The translations under genes were made by a program, and so were the position numbers. 64,000 nt of DNA. It comes from Verrucomicrobiota bacterium. GTDB lineage: Bacteria; Verrucomicrobiota; Verrucomicrobiia; Chthoniobacterales; SZAS-18. Below are positions 39,102 to 47,972 of this stretch, piece by piece. The stretch spans positions 1 to 64,000 of the forward strand of contig JANXRG010000033.1 of the NCBI GenBank assembly GCA_025353105.1, read 5' to 3'. How positions within the stretch are numbered: position 1 is the first letter of the stretch; every line of letters begins with the position of its first letter. A model generated the notes under the pieces. That model ran no database searches and was not told where the DNA came from. It saw only the letters and a list, made by a program, of their open reading frames with translations.

Positions 39102-40152
39102 TGGGACTGAGGGAATGCAGCCGATCGGCGAGCGGCGGGATGGGATGAAAGATATATGATTTTCGGCGCGGCAGCTCGATGTCCGTGGCGTTCAGCTGTT
39201 GGAGGAGAATCAACAATTCGCGCACCGCTTCGACCGGCGCGTGGGTCAGTAAAAAACCGTCGGCCCGCCGGTTCCAGTAACGGTTCCATGCGGGCCACAC
39301 GAACAGCGCGACAAAGCACCACGTCGTCATGATCGCCATGCCCAGCAACGCGGAGTTCAGCGCCGGTAACGCGCCGATCACCAGCGGCGCACTCCAAATC
39401 ATCGCCAGCCCTGCCAACAGCCAGACCAGGCAAATCAACAGCGCCGTCCGCCGGAATCCCGCTCGATGTTGAAATACCTCGCGCACCGCCATGAGCGCGG
39501 CTTGGTGCGGCGTGAGATACTTCACCACGCTGGTCGTCATCCCGACCGCCGGCAGTCCGGTCTCGTCGTCACCGGCGAGAAACGTGGGGCCGATGGAAAA
39601 ACCGTTCGCGGCGAAAGAGTCGCTATCCTCGATCCAGCGAAGCCGCACGGGCGGATGCTTCATCGCGGCGAGCGCATCGCGTACATCGTTGTCGAAATCC
39701 GGGTCGGGCCCTTCAGCCGGACGCCAGGATCGCGGACCAAGCCGAGACTGGTACTCACCGGCGAAGAAACAGACCGCCAGCAACAGAAAGGTGAAGCCGA
39801 CGCGCCATGGCCACCAGAGGCCGGCACCATAGCCGAACACGAGCCCCCCGCAGAGCGAGGCCACGAAATACCGCGCCGCGCCGCGGCACCAATCGGCCAG
39901 CCAGCGCCCGAGCGACTGCTCCGACCGTTCCACCAGTCGTTCCACCGCGTGTCCCATCAGCAGTTCAAAGGGCAACAGCAGCAGCATGCCGCCGGCGAGG
40001 CAGACGGCGAGCAACGCCGCAAACGGCCAGTGCGGCAGCAGGCGCTGGAGGACCGGCGCGAGCGCGAATAGCATCCACGCCATCGAAAGATTTAGGGTGA
40101 TCGCGGTGATCCCCGACCACAACCGCACGCGTTGATAGCTTGACGCCAGCAT
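39067..40152 (-). CDS. M48-like membrane protein with degenerate protease motif
   Basis: 361 residues from ATG 40152; upstream codons are not protein-like. Several hydrophobic spans surround a soluble region. VGMTTSVVKYLTPHQAALMA is placed like the M48 segment before the catalytic helix, but the HEXXH position reads REVFQHRAG. Near the end SYIFHPIPPLADRLHSL matches the 'THPS...RI..L' end of Ste24/HtpX-type proteins. I read it as an M48 relative that has lost the zinc site, or as an unrelated membrane protein. It is divergent from the next gene. Confidence 0.6.
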   Translation of the reverse strand: MLASSYQRVRLWSGITAITLNLSMAWMLFALAPVLQRLLPHWPFAALLAVCLAGGMLLLLPFELLMGHAVERLVERSEQSLGRWLADWCRGAARYFVASLCGGLVFGYGAGLWWPWRVGFTFLLLAVCFFAGEYQSRLGPRSWRPAEGPDPDFDNDVRDALAAMKHPPVRLRWIEDSDSFAANGFSIGPTFLAGDDETGLPAVGMTTSVVKYLTPHQAALMAVREVFQHRAGFRRTALLICLVWLLAGLAMIWSAPLVIGALPALNSALLGMAIMTTWCFVALFVWPAWNRYWNRRADGFLLTHAPVEAVRELLILLQQLNATDIELPRRKSYIFHPIPPLADRLHSLSPNEPNPPPAVLP

Positions 40153-40249
40153 AAGACAGAGATTAGAAGCAGCTTTCGTGACCGGCAATGGCTCATCGGG
40201 GCGGCGACAAAGATTTTGCGCCGGCAAGGGCGGAACGGTAGTCTTCACC

Positions 40250-40630
40250 ATGGTCGCGAAACTGGGATTCTTCGCCGTTCTTTTTGCCGCCATCGGCGGC
40301 CTTGCCGCGATGGGCTGGCGCCTGGTCGATCGCCCCACCGCCGCTGGGGCGATGTGCCCTGCGGGGTACGGCGACCACGGCGCGCAGGCCGCGATCGCGG
40401 CGTACAACACCATTCAAGCTGAGTTGACGCGCGGCTCGTTGCGGAACTTGAATCGACAGGCCGCGTTGCTGGCCGATTTCTTTGAGCCACTGAACCCGGA
40501 GATCGCGGGATCCGCGCGACGCCTCGCGGCCCTGCGCGATCTCGCGGCGGCCCGCGCGGAGTTCGCCCGGCTCAGCCGACTTTTCGTTCCCTCGTCCGCC
40601 CAACCGGCAGCCACGCCGCCGCGCGTGTGA
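40250..40630 (+). CDS. Small membrane-anchored protein upstream of hemL
   Basis: 126 residues from ATG 40250: one N-terminal anchor (LGFFAVLFAAIGGLAAMGW), then a helical region (AIAAYNTIQAELTRGSLRNL, LAALRDLAAARAEFARLSRL). The helical pattern faintly recalls DUF3347-type domains (helices with regularly spaced Ala/Leu), but the match is weak. The stop lies 16 bp before hemL on the same strand, so it is probably co-transcribed. Function unknown. Confidence 0.6.
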   Translation: MVAKLGFFAVLFAAIGGLAAMGWRLVDRPTAAGAMCPAGYGDHGAQAAIAAYNTIQAELTRGSLRNLNRQAALLADFFEPLNPEIAGSARRLAALRDLAAARAEFARLSRLFVPSSAQPAATPPRV

Positions 40631-40646
40631 AGAGACATCATCCCGC

Positions 40647-41930
40647 ATGTTGCCCCGCCCCCGCTCTTCCGCCGCCTTTGCCGAAGCCAAACGATTCATC
40701 CCTGGCGGCGTGAACTCGCCGGTCCGGGCGTTTCGCGGCGTCGGTGGCGAACCCTTCTTCGTTCAGCGCGCAAGCGGATCGAAAATTTACGACCTCGACG
40801 ATCGCGAGCTGCTTGATTTTGTCGGCACGTGGGGTCCGGCGATTCTCGGCCACGCCCCCAAGGTCGTGCTCGAGGCCGTGGCCGACGCCGCTTCGCGCGG
40901 CGTGAGCTTCGGCATTCCGAATGCGCTCGAGGTGGAAATGGCGCGCACGATCTGTGCGTGGGTGCCATCGATCGAAAAGGTTCGCATGGTCAACAGCGGC
41001 ACCGAAGCGACCATGAGCTGCCTCCGCCTCGCGCGCGGCTTCACCGGCCGCGACAAGGTGATCAAGTTCGAAGGCTGCTATCACGGCCATGTCGACTCGC
41101 TGCTCGTCAAGGCCGGCAGCGGCGCGCTCACGCACGGGCAGCCCGACAGCGCCGGCGTCCCCGCCGCCCTGGCCGCGCTGACGATCACGCTGCCCTTCAA
41201 TGACGCCGACGCGCTGAGATCGATCTTCGCGCGCGACGGCAAGGAGATCGCCGCCGTCATCGTCGAGCCCGTGCCCGCCAACGCCGGACTCTATTTGCCG
41301 AAGCCGGGCTTCCTCGAACTCCTGCGCGAACTCTGCACGGAACACGGCGCGCTGCTGATCTTCGACGAAGTCATGACCGGCTTTCGGCTCGCGAAGGGCG
41401 GCTATCAGGAAATCTGCGGCATCCGGCCGGATCTCACCGCCCTCGGCAAGGTGATCGGCGGCGGGCTGCCCGTGGGCGCATTCGGCGGTCGCGCCGACAT
41501 CATGGATTATCTTTCGCCGGATGGTCCCGTGTATCAGGCTGGCACGCTGTCGGGCAATCCGCTCGCCATGGCGGCAGGTCTCGCGCAATTGCAGGAGCTC
41601 GAACGCACCGACGCCTACCGCAAGCTTGAGCGGCTGGGTGCGCAATTCGAAGCAGGCACCCGCGAGGCGCTGCTCCGCGCGGGGAAGAAATTCCGGTTCC
41701 AACGAATCGGCTCGATGTTCTGCCTCTACTTCACCGAGGGCGAAGTCTGGAATCTGGAGGACGCCCAGCGCAGCGACAAGGCCGCCTTCGCCCTGTACTT
41801 CCATCATTGCCTCGACGCCGGCGTGTATTTTGCGCCCTCACAGTTCGAGGCTGGATTTCTTTCGCTCGCTCACACGACGGCGGATCTGGAATTCGCCGGC
41901 CACGTGGTGGCTGGCGCGCTCGCCGCGTAG
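40647..41930 (+). CDS. hemL: Glutamate-1-semialdehyde 2,1-aminomutase
   Basis: 427 residues. The sequence starts with the family motif FIPGGVNSPVRAF. VNSGTEATMSCLRLARGFTG is the cofactor-phosphate region, FEGCYHGHVDSLLVKAGSG follows, the DEVMTGFR aspartate binds the pyridine nitrogen, and Lys268 in LGKVIGGG is the PLP Schiff-base lysine. It isomerises glutamate-1-semialdehyde to 5-aminolevulinate, the C5 route to haem. hemA is not in this window. Confidence 0.96.
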   Translation: MLPRPRSSAAFAEAKRFIPGGVNSPVRAFRGVGGEPFFVQRASGSKIYDLDDRELLDFVGTWGPAILGHAPKVVLEAVADAASRGVSFGIPNALEVEMARTICAWVPSIEKVRMVNSGTEATMSCLRLARGFTGRDKVIKFEGCYHGHVDSLLVKAGSGALTHGQPDSAGVPAALAALTITLPFNDADALRSIFARDGKEIAAVIVEPVPANAGLYLPKPGFLELLRELCTEHGALLIFDEVMTGFRLAKGGYQEICGIRPDLTALGKVIGGGLPVGAFGGRADIMDYLSPDGPVYQAGTLSGNPLAMAAGLAQLQELERTDAYRKLERLGAQFEAGTREALLRAGKKFRFQRIGSMFCLYFTEGEVWNLEDAQRSDKAAFALYFHHCLDAGVYFAPSQFEAGFLSLAHTTADLEFAGHVVAGALAA

Positions 41931-42052
41931 CCGGTCACTTCGGCGGCGGAGCGGGTGCCAGTTATCGCGCACATCGATCAAGATTCTTACGACCTCGTGC
42001 ACCACATTTCTGATCTTATACCATCTCTTTAAGATAGTCCGACTATTATGTT

Positions 42053-42370
42053 TTGGCAGTAGTGTTTGCTTGGTCGTGCAGCCAGGGACGACCAATCAAG
42101 GAGAGGACGAGTTTGGCGTCCTCCCAATATCGTCGCAAGCCGGGAACAAGTGACTGGCGGAGATCGTCGATCGTTTTGAACAGCGTGTGCGAAGGCTTCA
42201 ACGCGGTCATCGAAACCATTAAGAAGAACGCGCGCGGCTTCCGTCGCTTCGAATCCTTGCGCGACCGTATCCTCTTTCGCCTCGGCCAACTCGACCTGCG
42301 CACCCCAGCCGCTTTCCACCTCGCCCACCTTCAACCCTTCGAGCCCACAAAATTAACCGAAGAGCCTTGA
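42053..42370 (+). pseudogene. C-terminal remnant of an ISL3-family transposase
   Basis: Only the end is recognisable. From about 42186 the frame reads SVCEGFNAVIETIKKNARG, then FRRFESLRDRILFRLG. This is the ISL3 (IS204/IS1001/IS1096/IS1165) C-terminal pattern in which the last catalytic glutamate lies in 'EG.N..I..IK..ARG(F/Y)R.FE..R..ILF..G'. The frame runs through the terminal repeat 42344-42367 and stops at 42368. The catalytic Asp residues and the left end are missing, so it cannot transpose. Upstream DNA (42053-42180) is of unclear origin; its other strand also reads as a protein-like stretch. The rest of the gap from 41931 is AT-richer and has no gene. Confidence 0.75.
42344..42367 (+). 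repeat. ISL3-type terminal inverted repeat (copy 2)
   Basis: Right-hand end of the ISL3 remnant, identical over 24 bases and in the same orientation as 169..192. The outer end reads GGCTCTTCGG on the minus strand. No matching left end was found between 41931 and this point, so the element is truncated. It lies about 55 bp beyond the stop of the next minus-strand gene. Confidence 0.75.
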
Positions 42371-42424
42371 TTACACATCTCCGCCGTGGTGAGAATCGGC
42401 GTCGTTGCGGTGAAAAACGATCGC

Positions 42425-44272
42425 TCAGCGCGCGGACGAGAGTTCGAAAATCTTTCCCCAATCGCCCGCGGCCACGACGCGATCGGGCACATCCCAGGGA
42501 CGCGTTGATTTCGCGTAACGCTTTTTCTCACGCGAACCCCAGTACACGTGCGTCACGCCGAGTCGGGCCGCTGACTTGTGCCAGCCGCGACGCCCCAACA
42601 TCAGCGTCTCCACTTCGCGACGAAGCAGATCGTAGTCCAGTCCGTAGCCGTACAGGTGACCGTCGTAACCCATCGCGATGCGCCGGCCCAGCAGCACGAG
42701 CGGATGATTGTATTCCGGGGCACAGACAAACCGGGCGGACATCGGAATTGGCTGCAAAGAAGACGCCAGCTCGTCGATCTCCGAACGCTTCGCGATTTCG
42801 TACCCGTGTTCGCCCGCCCGCAGCCCACCCGCGAGCGACACCGCGCCGGAAAAGAAAAGCAGACCGCATCCGATCGAGCGCACCATGGCCGGCGCGGGCG
42901 CGAGCAGCAGTTCCCACGCAAAGGGCAGCACAATCAAATAGGACCAGATCATCAACTTCGTGTTGTCCCATTCCCACGGCGCAAACGAAATGAGCGCGCA
43001 GGCGACGAAGGCAACGCCCGCCGGGATCACGAACGCCTCCGCCGCATCCGTGCAATCGCCGCCGTTCAGGATTGCGCCGACTCTCCGCCAGGCAAGCCGC
43101 GCCCAAAGCCAGGCCGCGATGGGCAGCGACAGCCCGAAATTTACGATCCAGAATCCGAACGAGCTCTCATTCCTTTTTTGCATCCAACCAATGCTCCAAT
43201 GGATTGAATTCGCACCGCCAAAATCGGTCATCAGTGCCATCAGTGCCGCCGCCGGCGGGAGCGAAAGCGCGAGCAGCGCCACGATGTGGCGGCGGATGTC
43301 CGCATTTGGAAAATAGAAGACCGCCCAGAATCCGAGCAGGGCGACCACAAATAGGAACGCATAAAGCTGAAACCACGCGAGGCCGAGCAGAAGTGTGACC
43401 TCGATCCAAAGCGGCAGGAACGGTCCGGTTTCCCGCGGCGCGGGCAGCGGGGCGATCAAGGATGCGGGCTCTTCAGCGCGCAGCCACGCTCGCGCGATCG
43501 GCGCCGCGTTCTCCGCGCCGCGGGTCCCCGCGACGCGTCGCGGAGCAGAGCGCGGGAAAAATTCCCCGCGCCAGTGCGCCAGCAAGATGAGGCCGGCCGG
43601 CAGCGCATAAAGAAAACCGCGCTGCGTCAGGAAGATCGCCGTGGGCAGCGGCTTCCAGGCCAGCGCCATCTGGTAATCCTTCAGCTCGCCCGTCGACCAG
43701 ATCGCGAAGCCCGCGAGACCGCCGGCGAAGAGGAAACCGGAGATGGCAAACGAACCCCCCCAGCGCCGTAACGCCACGACGGCAAGCGCGGAGCCGGCCA
43801 GCCCGCACCAGGTCAGCGTGCGCCGCTCATCGCAGCCGAGCGATTGCAGCATGCCCTGGAAAAAATCCGCGCCCGGATAGTAGCGAAGCAGCGCCCACGC
43901 GTGCAGCGGATGATCGGGCCAGAGCGGCTCGCCCGCCGCAAACATCTTCGCGTACAGGATGTGGCGGCAGATGTCGCCGAGATTGTTCGGCGCGCCGACC
44001 TTCAACAAATCCTTGTCGAAGTAGAGCAGCCAGCAGAACGACCGCACCGCGAACAGGGCGAAAACGATCCACAGCAGCACTTCCCAGCGCGTGACCGGGC
44101 GCGGCGCGGCGCGCGTCGTTTGAAAAAACGCGAGGACGCCGACGGCGAGTCCAAACAGCAGGCCGAGGCCCGCGCGTTCCGGCGAAAGCGATCCGGCCCG
44201 GAGCGAAAGTGCAAACGCGGAGAGCGACGCGGCTGAAACCGCGGTGAGAATGGCGACAGCAAAACGCATCAT
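42425..44272 (-). CDS. Polytopic membrane protein, GT-C-like, unknown substrate
   Basis: 615 residues with about 12 predicted membrane spans. The first extracytoplasmic loop contains FDKDLLKVGAPNNLGDICRH, and the C-terminal part is soluble (ARFVCAPEYNHPLVLLGRRI, YGYGLDYDLLRREVE, VTHVYWGSREKKRYAKS). The architecture, many helices with a large C-terminal periplasmic domain, matches GT-C glycosyltransferases or related DUF2298-type proteins, but I cannot place it in a named family. The start codon overlaps the stop of the Agl23-like gene (ATGA, with a second ATG directly after), so the two are coupled. Confidence 0.65.
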   Translation of the reverse strand: MMRFAVAILTAVSAASLSAFALSLRAGSLSPERAGLGLLFGLAVGVLAFFQTTRAAPRPVTRWEVLLWIVFALFAVRSFCWLLYFDKDLLKVGAPNNLGDICRHILYAKMFAAGEPLWPDHPLHAWALLRYYPGADFFQGMLQSLGCDERRTLTWCGLAGSALAVVALRRWGGSFAISGFLFAGGLAGFAIWSTGELKDYQMALAWKPLPTAIFLTQRGFLYALPAGLILLAHWRGEFFPRSAPRRVAGTRGAENAAPIARAWLRAEEPASLIAPLPAPRETGPFLPLWIEVTLLLGLAWFQLYAFLFVVALLGFWAVFYFPNADIRRHIVALLALSLPPAAALMALMTDFGGANSIHWSIGWMQKRNESSFGFWIVNFGLSLPIAAWLWARLAWRRVGAILNGGDCTDAAEAFVIPAGVAFVACALISFAPWEWDNTKLMIWSYLIVLPFAWELLLAPAPAMVRSIGCGLLFFSGAVSLAGGLRAGEHGYEIAKRSEIDELASSLQPIPMSARFVCAPEYNHPLVLLGRRIAMGYDGHLYGYGLDYDLLRREVETLMLGRRGWHKSAARLGVTHVYWGSREKKRYAKSTRPWDVPDRVVAAGDWGKIFELSSAR

Positions 44273-45879
44273 CGCGATCCGGGGCTCGTGTCGTCCTCGG
44301 GTTCATCCTCTTCCATCGGTGCCGCGGGCGCCGGTTCCGGTCCCGCGGCGCCCGGCATAAACTCCGGGGTGCGGCCCTCCATCAGGCGCGCGAAGACCGA
44401 CGCACGCAGGAACGCATAGGTGTTTGGGGCCCCGGGGAAGAGCTGCACCATCTCCTTGTAATACGGCTCGTCGAGACGCGCCTCCACCTCGGCCAGCCGA
44501 GTGACGCTGACCAGGACGAAGTCGGGTGTTTCCGGCGGGAGCGCCCGATTGCCGCGGTAGTATCCCACCCGGGTAAAATCGCCCAACAGCCAGGGAATTG
44601 GGTACGACGATTTGCCGACGATAAAACCGCGCAGGTGCAAATTCTTGCGATCCAAGCGGGCGAGATCGAGCACCGGGTCGGTGAAGTTGGCCAGGTTCTC
44701 AAAGGTTTGCACATAGACATACGCTTCGTGTTCGTTGGCGTAGTCGTGGAAATTCAGCCGCCACGCGCGAATGCCCGAGGCCGCGCCAAGTCCGATCACG
44801 ATCGTCATCGCACCCGCCCGGGCCAGCCACACCGGCCCGCGCGACGACGAAACGACGTCCATCCATTCCGCCACCCAAGCGGCGCCAAGCAGAAGGAACG
44901 GCCACGCGATGGCGATGACACACCAAGGCGTCTTGTACGGGATAATTGTGTACGCCGTGAGGACGCCGAGCGCGTAGATTGACAGGCCGCGCAGACGCGA
45001 ATCTGCGGCCGCCAGCAGGTAACGGAAGGATGCCGCCAAACCGAGGAGCGTGAACCACTCGTAGCGCGCCATCAGGCCAAGCCAGTAGGGCCAGGACTTG
45101 AGATGACCCTTGTTCTGCGCGCCCGTTTCCGCCCATGCCGAAAACGTGAGATACAGCCCCTTCAGATCTCCGAAATGGTAGAACGTCGCCGAGTAAAAAA
45201 AAACGATGACGGCGAGGCCGCTCCCCACCGCCAAAATGACGTCCCGCCATTCCAGCGTCCCGGCGGGGCGGATTTCGGGATCGTGCGACGGAAAGACCTC
45301 GCTCCAGATTTTTGCGCAAGGCCACGCCAGCAGCGCGCAGCCCAAGTGAAGCGCGTAGGTCTCTTTCGTCAGGACCATTCCGGTCACTCCCGCCGCAGCC
45401 ATCCATAAATCCGCTCGCGCGCGCCGCTGCCACAGCCCCACCCAGCCTAGAAACGCCATCACCAGAAACAGCACCAGCCACGTCTCATGAATCGCGTCGC
45501 GGTGGTAGTAGACGAACGCGGGCGACACCGCCATCGCCAGCCCAGCGATCACGCACATCCGCGCCGGAAAGAACCGCCGCAGCGGAAAGAGCAGCAGCGC
45601 CACGGTCGCCAGGCCGGCCAGCACCACCGGGCCACGCAGCGCCCACAGATTCCGGCCAAACAGGCACTTGCTCAGGAACAACGCGTAAAAATGCAGCGGG
45701 CCATGGTAGTTCGTCGGGTCGTAGCGAAACGAGCCGTTGCGCTGAATCTGGTCGGCGAACCAGCCGTTCACGCCCTCGTCAAAATGCGGCGGCCGCAGGT
45801 CGAGCGACCACACGCGCAACACGGCAGCGAGGGCGAGCACGGCCAGCGCGAGCGAATTTCGGCGGAGGAACGCAGGCAT
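44269..45879 (-). CDS. Agl23-like (TIGR03663) GT-C membrane protein
   Basis: 536 residues. The N-terminal loop carries LDLRPPHFDEGVNGWFADQI and YDPTNYHGPLHFY, the TIGR03663 signature with the GT-C-type acidic motif. VYYHRDAIHETWLVLFL, LTKETYALHLG and TIIPYKTPWCVIAIAWP are further family segments. In archaea the homologue is annotated as flippase-activity-associated Agl23. The bacterial role is probably transfer of a lipid-linked sugar in the periplasm. A prolyl/acidic tail closes the protein. The divergent GT2 at 45948 is of the type that makes polyprenyl-phosphate sugars, a plausible donor supplier. Confidence 0.88.
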   Translation of the reverse strand: MPAFLRRNSLALAVLALAAVLRVWSLDLRPPHFDEGVNGWFADQIQRNGSFRYDPTNYHGPLHFYALFLSKCLFGRNLWALRGPVVLAGLATVALLLFPLRRFFPARMCVIAGLAMAVSPAFVYYHRDAIHETWLVLFLVMAFLGWVGLWQRRARADLWMAAAGVTGMVLTKETYALHLGCALLAWPCAKIWSEVFPSHDPEIRPAGTLEWRDVILAVGSGLAVIVFFYSATFYHFGDLKGLYLTFSAWAETGAQNKGHLKSWPYWLGLMARYEWFTLLGLAASFRYLLAAADSRLRGLSIYALGVLTAYTIIPYKTPWCVIAIAWPFLLLGAAWVAEWMDVVSSSRGPVWLARAGAMTIVIGLGAASGIRAWRLNFHDYANEHEAYVYVQTFENLANFTDPVLDLARLDRKNLHLRGFIVGKSSYPIPWLLGDFTRVGYYRGNRALPPETPDFVLVSVTRLAEVEARLDEPYYKEMVQLFPGAPNTYAFLRASVFARLMEGRTPEFMPGAAGPEPAPAAPMEEDEPEDDTSPGSR

Positions 45880-45947
45880 GGAGGGAGCGCGGAGATTAGC
45901 ATGGACAGTCTTCTTGTTCCGCCAATAGGTTTCGGCGTCCCGACCTC

Positions 45948-46706
45948 ATGGAGCTTTCAATCGTCATCCCGGCCTATAACGAAGCCCATCGGCTGCCGGG
46001 AAATCTCCCCAAACTTCTGGCCTGCCTCGACCAGCTCGCGCTCGCCGGCGGTTTCGAGGTGATCGTTGTCGTGGAGAAAAGCGAGGACGACACCGTCGAG
46101 CGCTGCCGCGCGGCGGTCGCCACGCGACCGGAGGTCCAGGTCATCGCGAACCCGGTGAAGCGCGGCAAGGGCCACGCGGTGCGCACCGGCATGCTCCTCA
46201 CCACCGGCGACATCGCATTCTTCATGGACGCCGACCTCAGCACGCCGCTCGCCTCCATCGCGCAATTCGTCGCACACTTCGCGTCCCATTCGGGCACCGA
46301 CGTGTTGATTGGCAATCGACGACATCCGCGGAGCGTCATCGGCGTGCCGCAAGGCCTGATGCGGCGCAAGCTGAGCGACGCGTTCAATCTCTTCGTGCAG
46401 GCCCTCATCCTGCCCGGCTGCGCGGACACGCAATGCGGTTTCAAGGCCTTTCGCCAACGCGCCGGACGCGAGGTGTTTTCGCGCCAGCACCTCGACGGCT
46501 TCAGCTTCGATCTCGAGATTCTTCTCCTCGCCAAGCGTCTTGGTTTCACCGTTGAAGACCTGCCGGTGGATTGGTGCGATGAGCCCGCCTCGACGTTACG
46601 CCCACTGCGCGACGGCTTGAAAATGCTCCGCGACATTTTTGTTGTCCGGTCGCTCGTGCGACGCACCCTGATCGAGAAACCGCTCGCGATCGAGCGGTGC
46701 GCGTGA
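45948..46706 (+). CDS. Dolichyl-phosphate glucosyltransferase-like GT2
   Basis: 252 residues. GT2 fold with SIVIPAYNEAHRLP at the start, KRGKGHAVRTGM, and the DxD-like FMDADLSTPL. DTQCGFKAFRQ and FSFDLEILLLAKRLGF are hallmarks of the dolichyl/polyprenyl-phosphate glucosyltransferase group (Alg5-like). No membrane helix is obvious, as in Alg5-like bacterial members. It should load a hexose onto a polyprenyl phosphate, giving a donor for GT-C enzymes such as its divergent neighbours. Confidence 0.9.
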   Translation: MELSIVIPAYNEAHRLPGNLPKLLACLDQLALAGGFEVIVVVEKSEDDTVERCRAAVATRPEVQVIANPVKRGKGHAVRTGMLLTTGDIAFFMDADLSTPLASIAQFVAHFASHSGTDVLIGNRRHPRSVIGVPQGLMRRKLSDAFNLFVQALILPGCADTQCGFKAFRQRAGREVFSRQHLDGFSFDLEILLLAKRLGFTVEDLPVDWCDEPASTLRPLRDGLKMLRDIFVVRSLVRRTLIEKPLAIERCA

Positions 46707-46725
46707 CCCGGCCGCCCCGAACCCC

Positions 46726-47823
46726 CTACCGCGTCAGGAGCGCCACCGCCTCAATCTCCGCGGTCTGCGGAAACATATCGATCGGCGTGACCGAATCGAT
46801 CCGATAGCCGCCTGTTTTCAACCGCGCGAGATCGCGCGCCAGCGTCGCAGGGTGGCACGACACGTAAATCACGCGCGAGGGCCGCGCATCGACCACCGCG
46901 TCGGTCACGGCATGCGCCAGACCCTCGGCGGGCGGATCCAAAATTACGGTCGTCTCCGCGCTGCCCGTCGCCGCCAGCGCCTGCGGCAGCAGCAGCGCGA
47001 CGTCGCCCTCGAGGTAACGCTCGTTCGCCTCGGCGCCGTTCCGCGCATGTTCGATCGCGTATGTGTCCCACTCGATGCCGATGCACTGCGTGAATCGTGC
47101 ACGCAACGCCTTGATGAACCAGCCCGCGCCGCAGTACGCGTCGACCAGGGCACCGCCGGCCGCGCCGGCCAGCATCGAGACGTGCTCGAGCATGAGCGCG
47201 GCCGCGGTGTCATTTGCCTGATGAAAAAAACGGTGGGTGCGATCCGCGCGCAGGGTGCGATGGCCGTCCTCCCGCCGCCGCCGGCGCGTCGTGGCCAGCT
47301 CGAACAGGAGGGCATTGACGGCGGGGGCAGCGATCTCACAACGGTTGATCTCGACGAGCCGGTGGCCGCCGGCCGCGTGGAACCCGACGGCGCCATCTTT
47401 GAGATGCACCGTGATGCGATTGCGATATTCGAACGGCTGGGGGGACGCGATGATGGGCTTCACCGGCACCTCGCCCAGCTCCGCCTGCCCGATGCGCCGC
47501 AGTGTGGCGGCGAGCTGGGTTTCTTTTAGGGTTAATTGCGCTTCGTACCGCAAATGCTGATACCGGCAGCCCCCGCAGTCGCCAAAGTAGCGGCAGCGCG
47601 GTTCCACGCGATCGGCCGACGCCGTGAGCACCGAAACCAGGCGTCCCAACGCGAAGTTCTTTTTCACCGAGGCAATTTCGACCTCCACCTCCTCGCCCAA
47701 CGCGACAAACGGCGTGAAGAGCACGCGACCGTCTTCCAGGCGGGCGATGCCGTCACCCCCGAACGCCACGTCCGTGATTCGCACGCGATGACGCGTGCCG
47801 GGCGTGGGGACAATCGTGCTCAA
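46726..47823 (-). CDS. rlmD: 23S rRNA m5U methyltransferase, TrmA/RlmD (RumA) family
   Basis: 365 residues from a TTG at 47823; no better start is available and the protein then opens with the TRAM domain (RVRITDVAFGGDGIARL). The 4Fe-4S site is CRYFGDCGGC plus the later cysteine in INRCEIAAP. The SAM motifs are VDAYCGAGWF and VILDPPAEGL; catalytic Cys is in YVSCHPATLARDL, general base Glu in FPQTAEIEAVALL. It methylates a uridine in RNA. RlmD is the best guess among RlmC/RlmD/TrmA because of the TRAM plus Fe-S layout. It is a little shorter than E. coli RlmD. The 149 bases upstream contain nothing I recognise. Confidence 0.85.
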   Translation of the reverse strand: MSTIVPTPGTRHRVRITDVAFGGDGIARLEDGRVLFTPFVALGEEVEVEIASVKKNFALGRLVSVLTASADRVEPRCRYFGDCGGCRYQHLRYEAQLTLKETQLAATLRRIGQAELGEVPVKPIIASPQPFEYRNRITVHLKDGAVGFHAAGGHRLVEINRCEIAAPAVNALLFELATTRRRRREDGHRTLRADRTHRFFHQANDTAAALMLEHVSMLAGAAGGALVDAYCGAGWFIKALRARFTQCIGIEWDTYAIEHARNGAEANERYLEGDVALLLPQALAATGSAETTVILDPPAEGLAHAVTDAVVDARPSRVIYVSCHPATLARDLARLKTGGYRIDSVTPIDMFPQTAEIEAVALLTR

Positions 47824-47972
47824 GGGAGGGAAGCGCAGGAAAGGTGGGAGCGGTGCGTGACGCGCCGAGGGAGTGACTCACGGGCCGGGCAAAATCAAGT
47901 CATCCGTACCGGTCCCCGCGCGACGGCGAGATTGCGGCGGGCCGGCGGGGGTGGCGAGGGAAAACTCGGTGT

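Noticed and set aside
42046..42303. Minus-strand frame reading IDDLRQSLVPGLRRYWED in the ISL3 remnant region
   Set aside because: Protein-like but short, without a recognised family, and antisense to the transposase tail; mentioned in a finding but not called.
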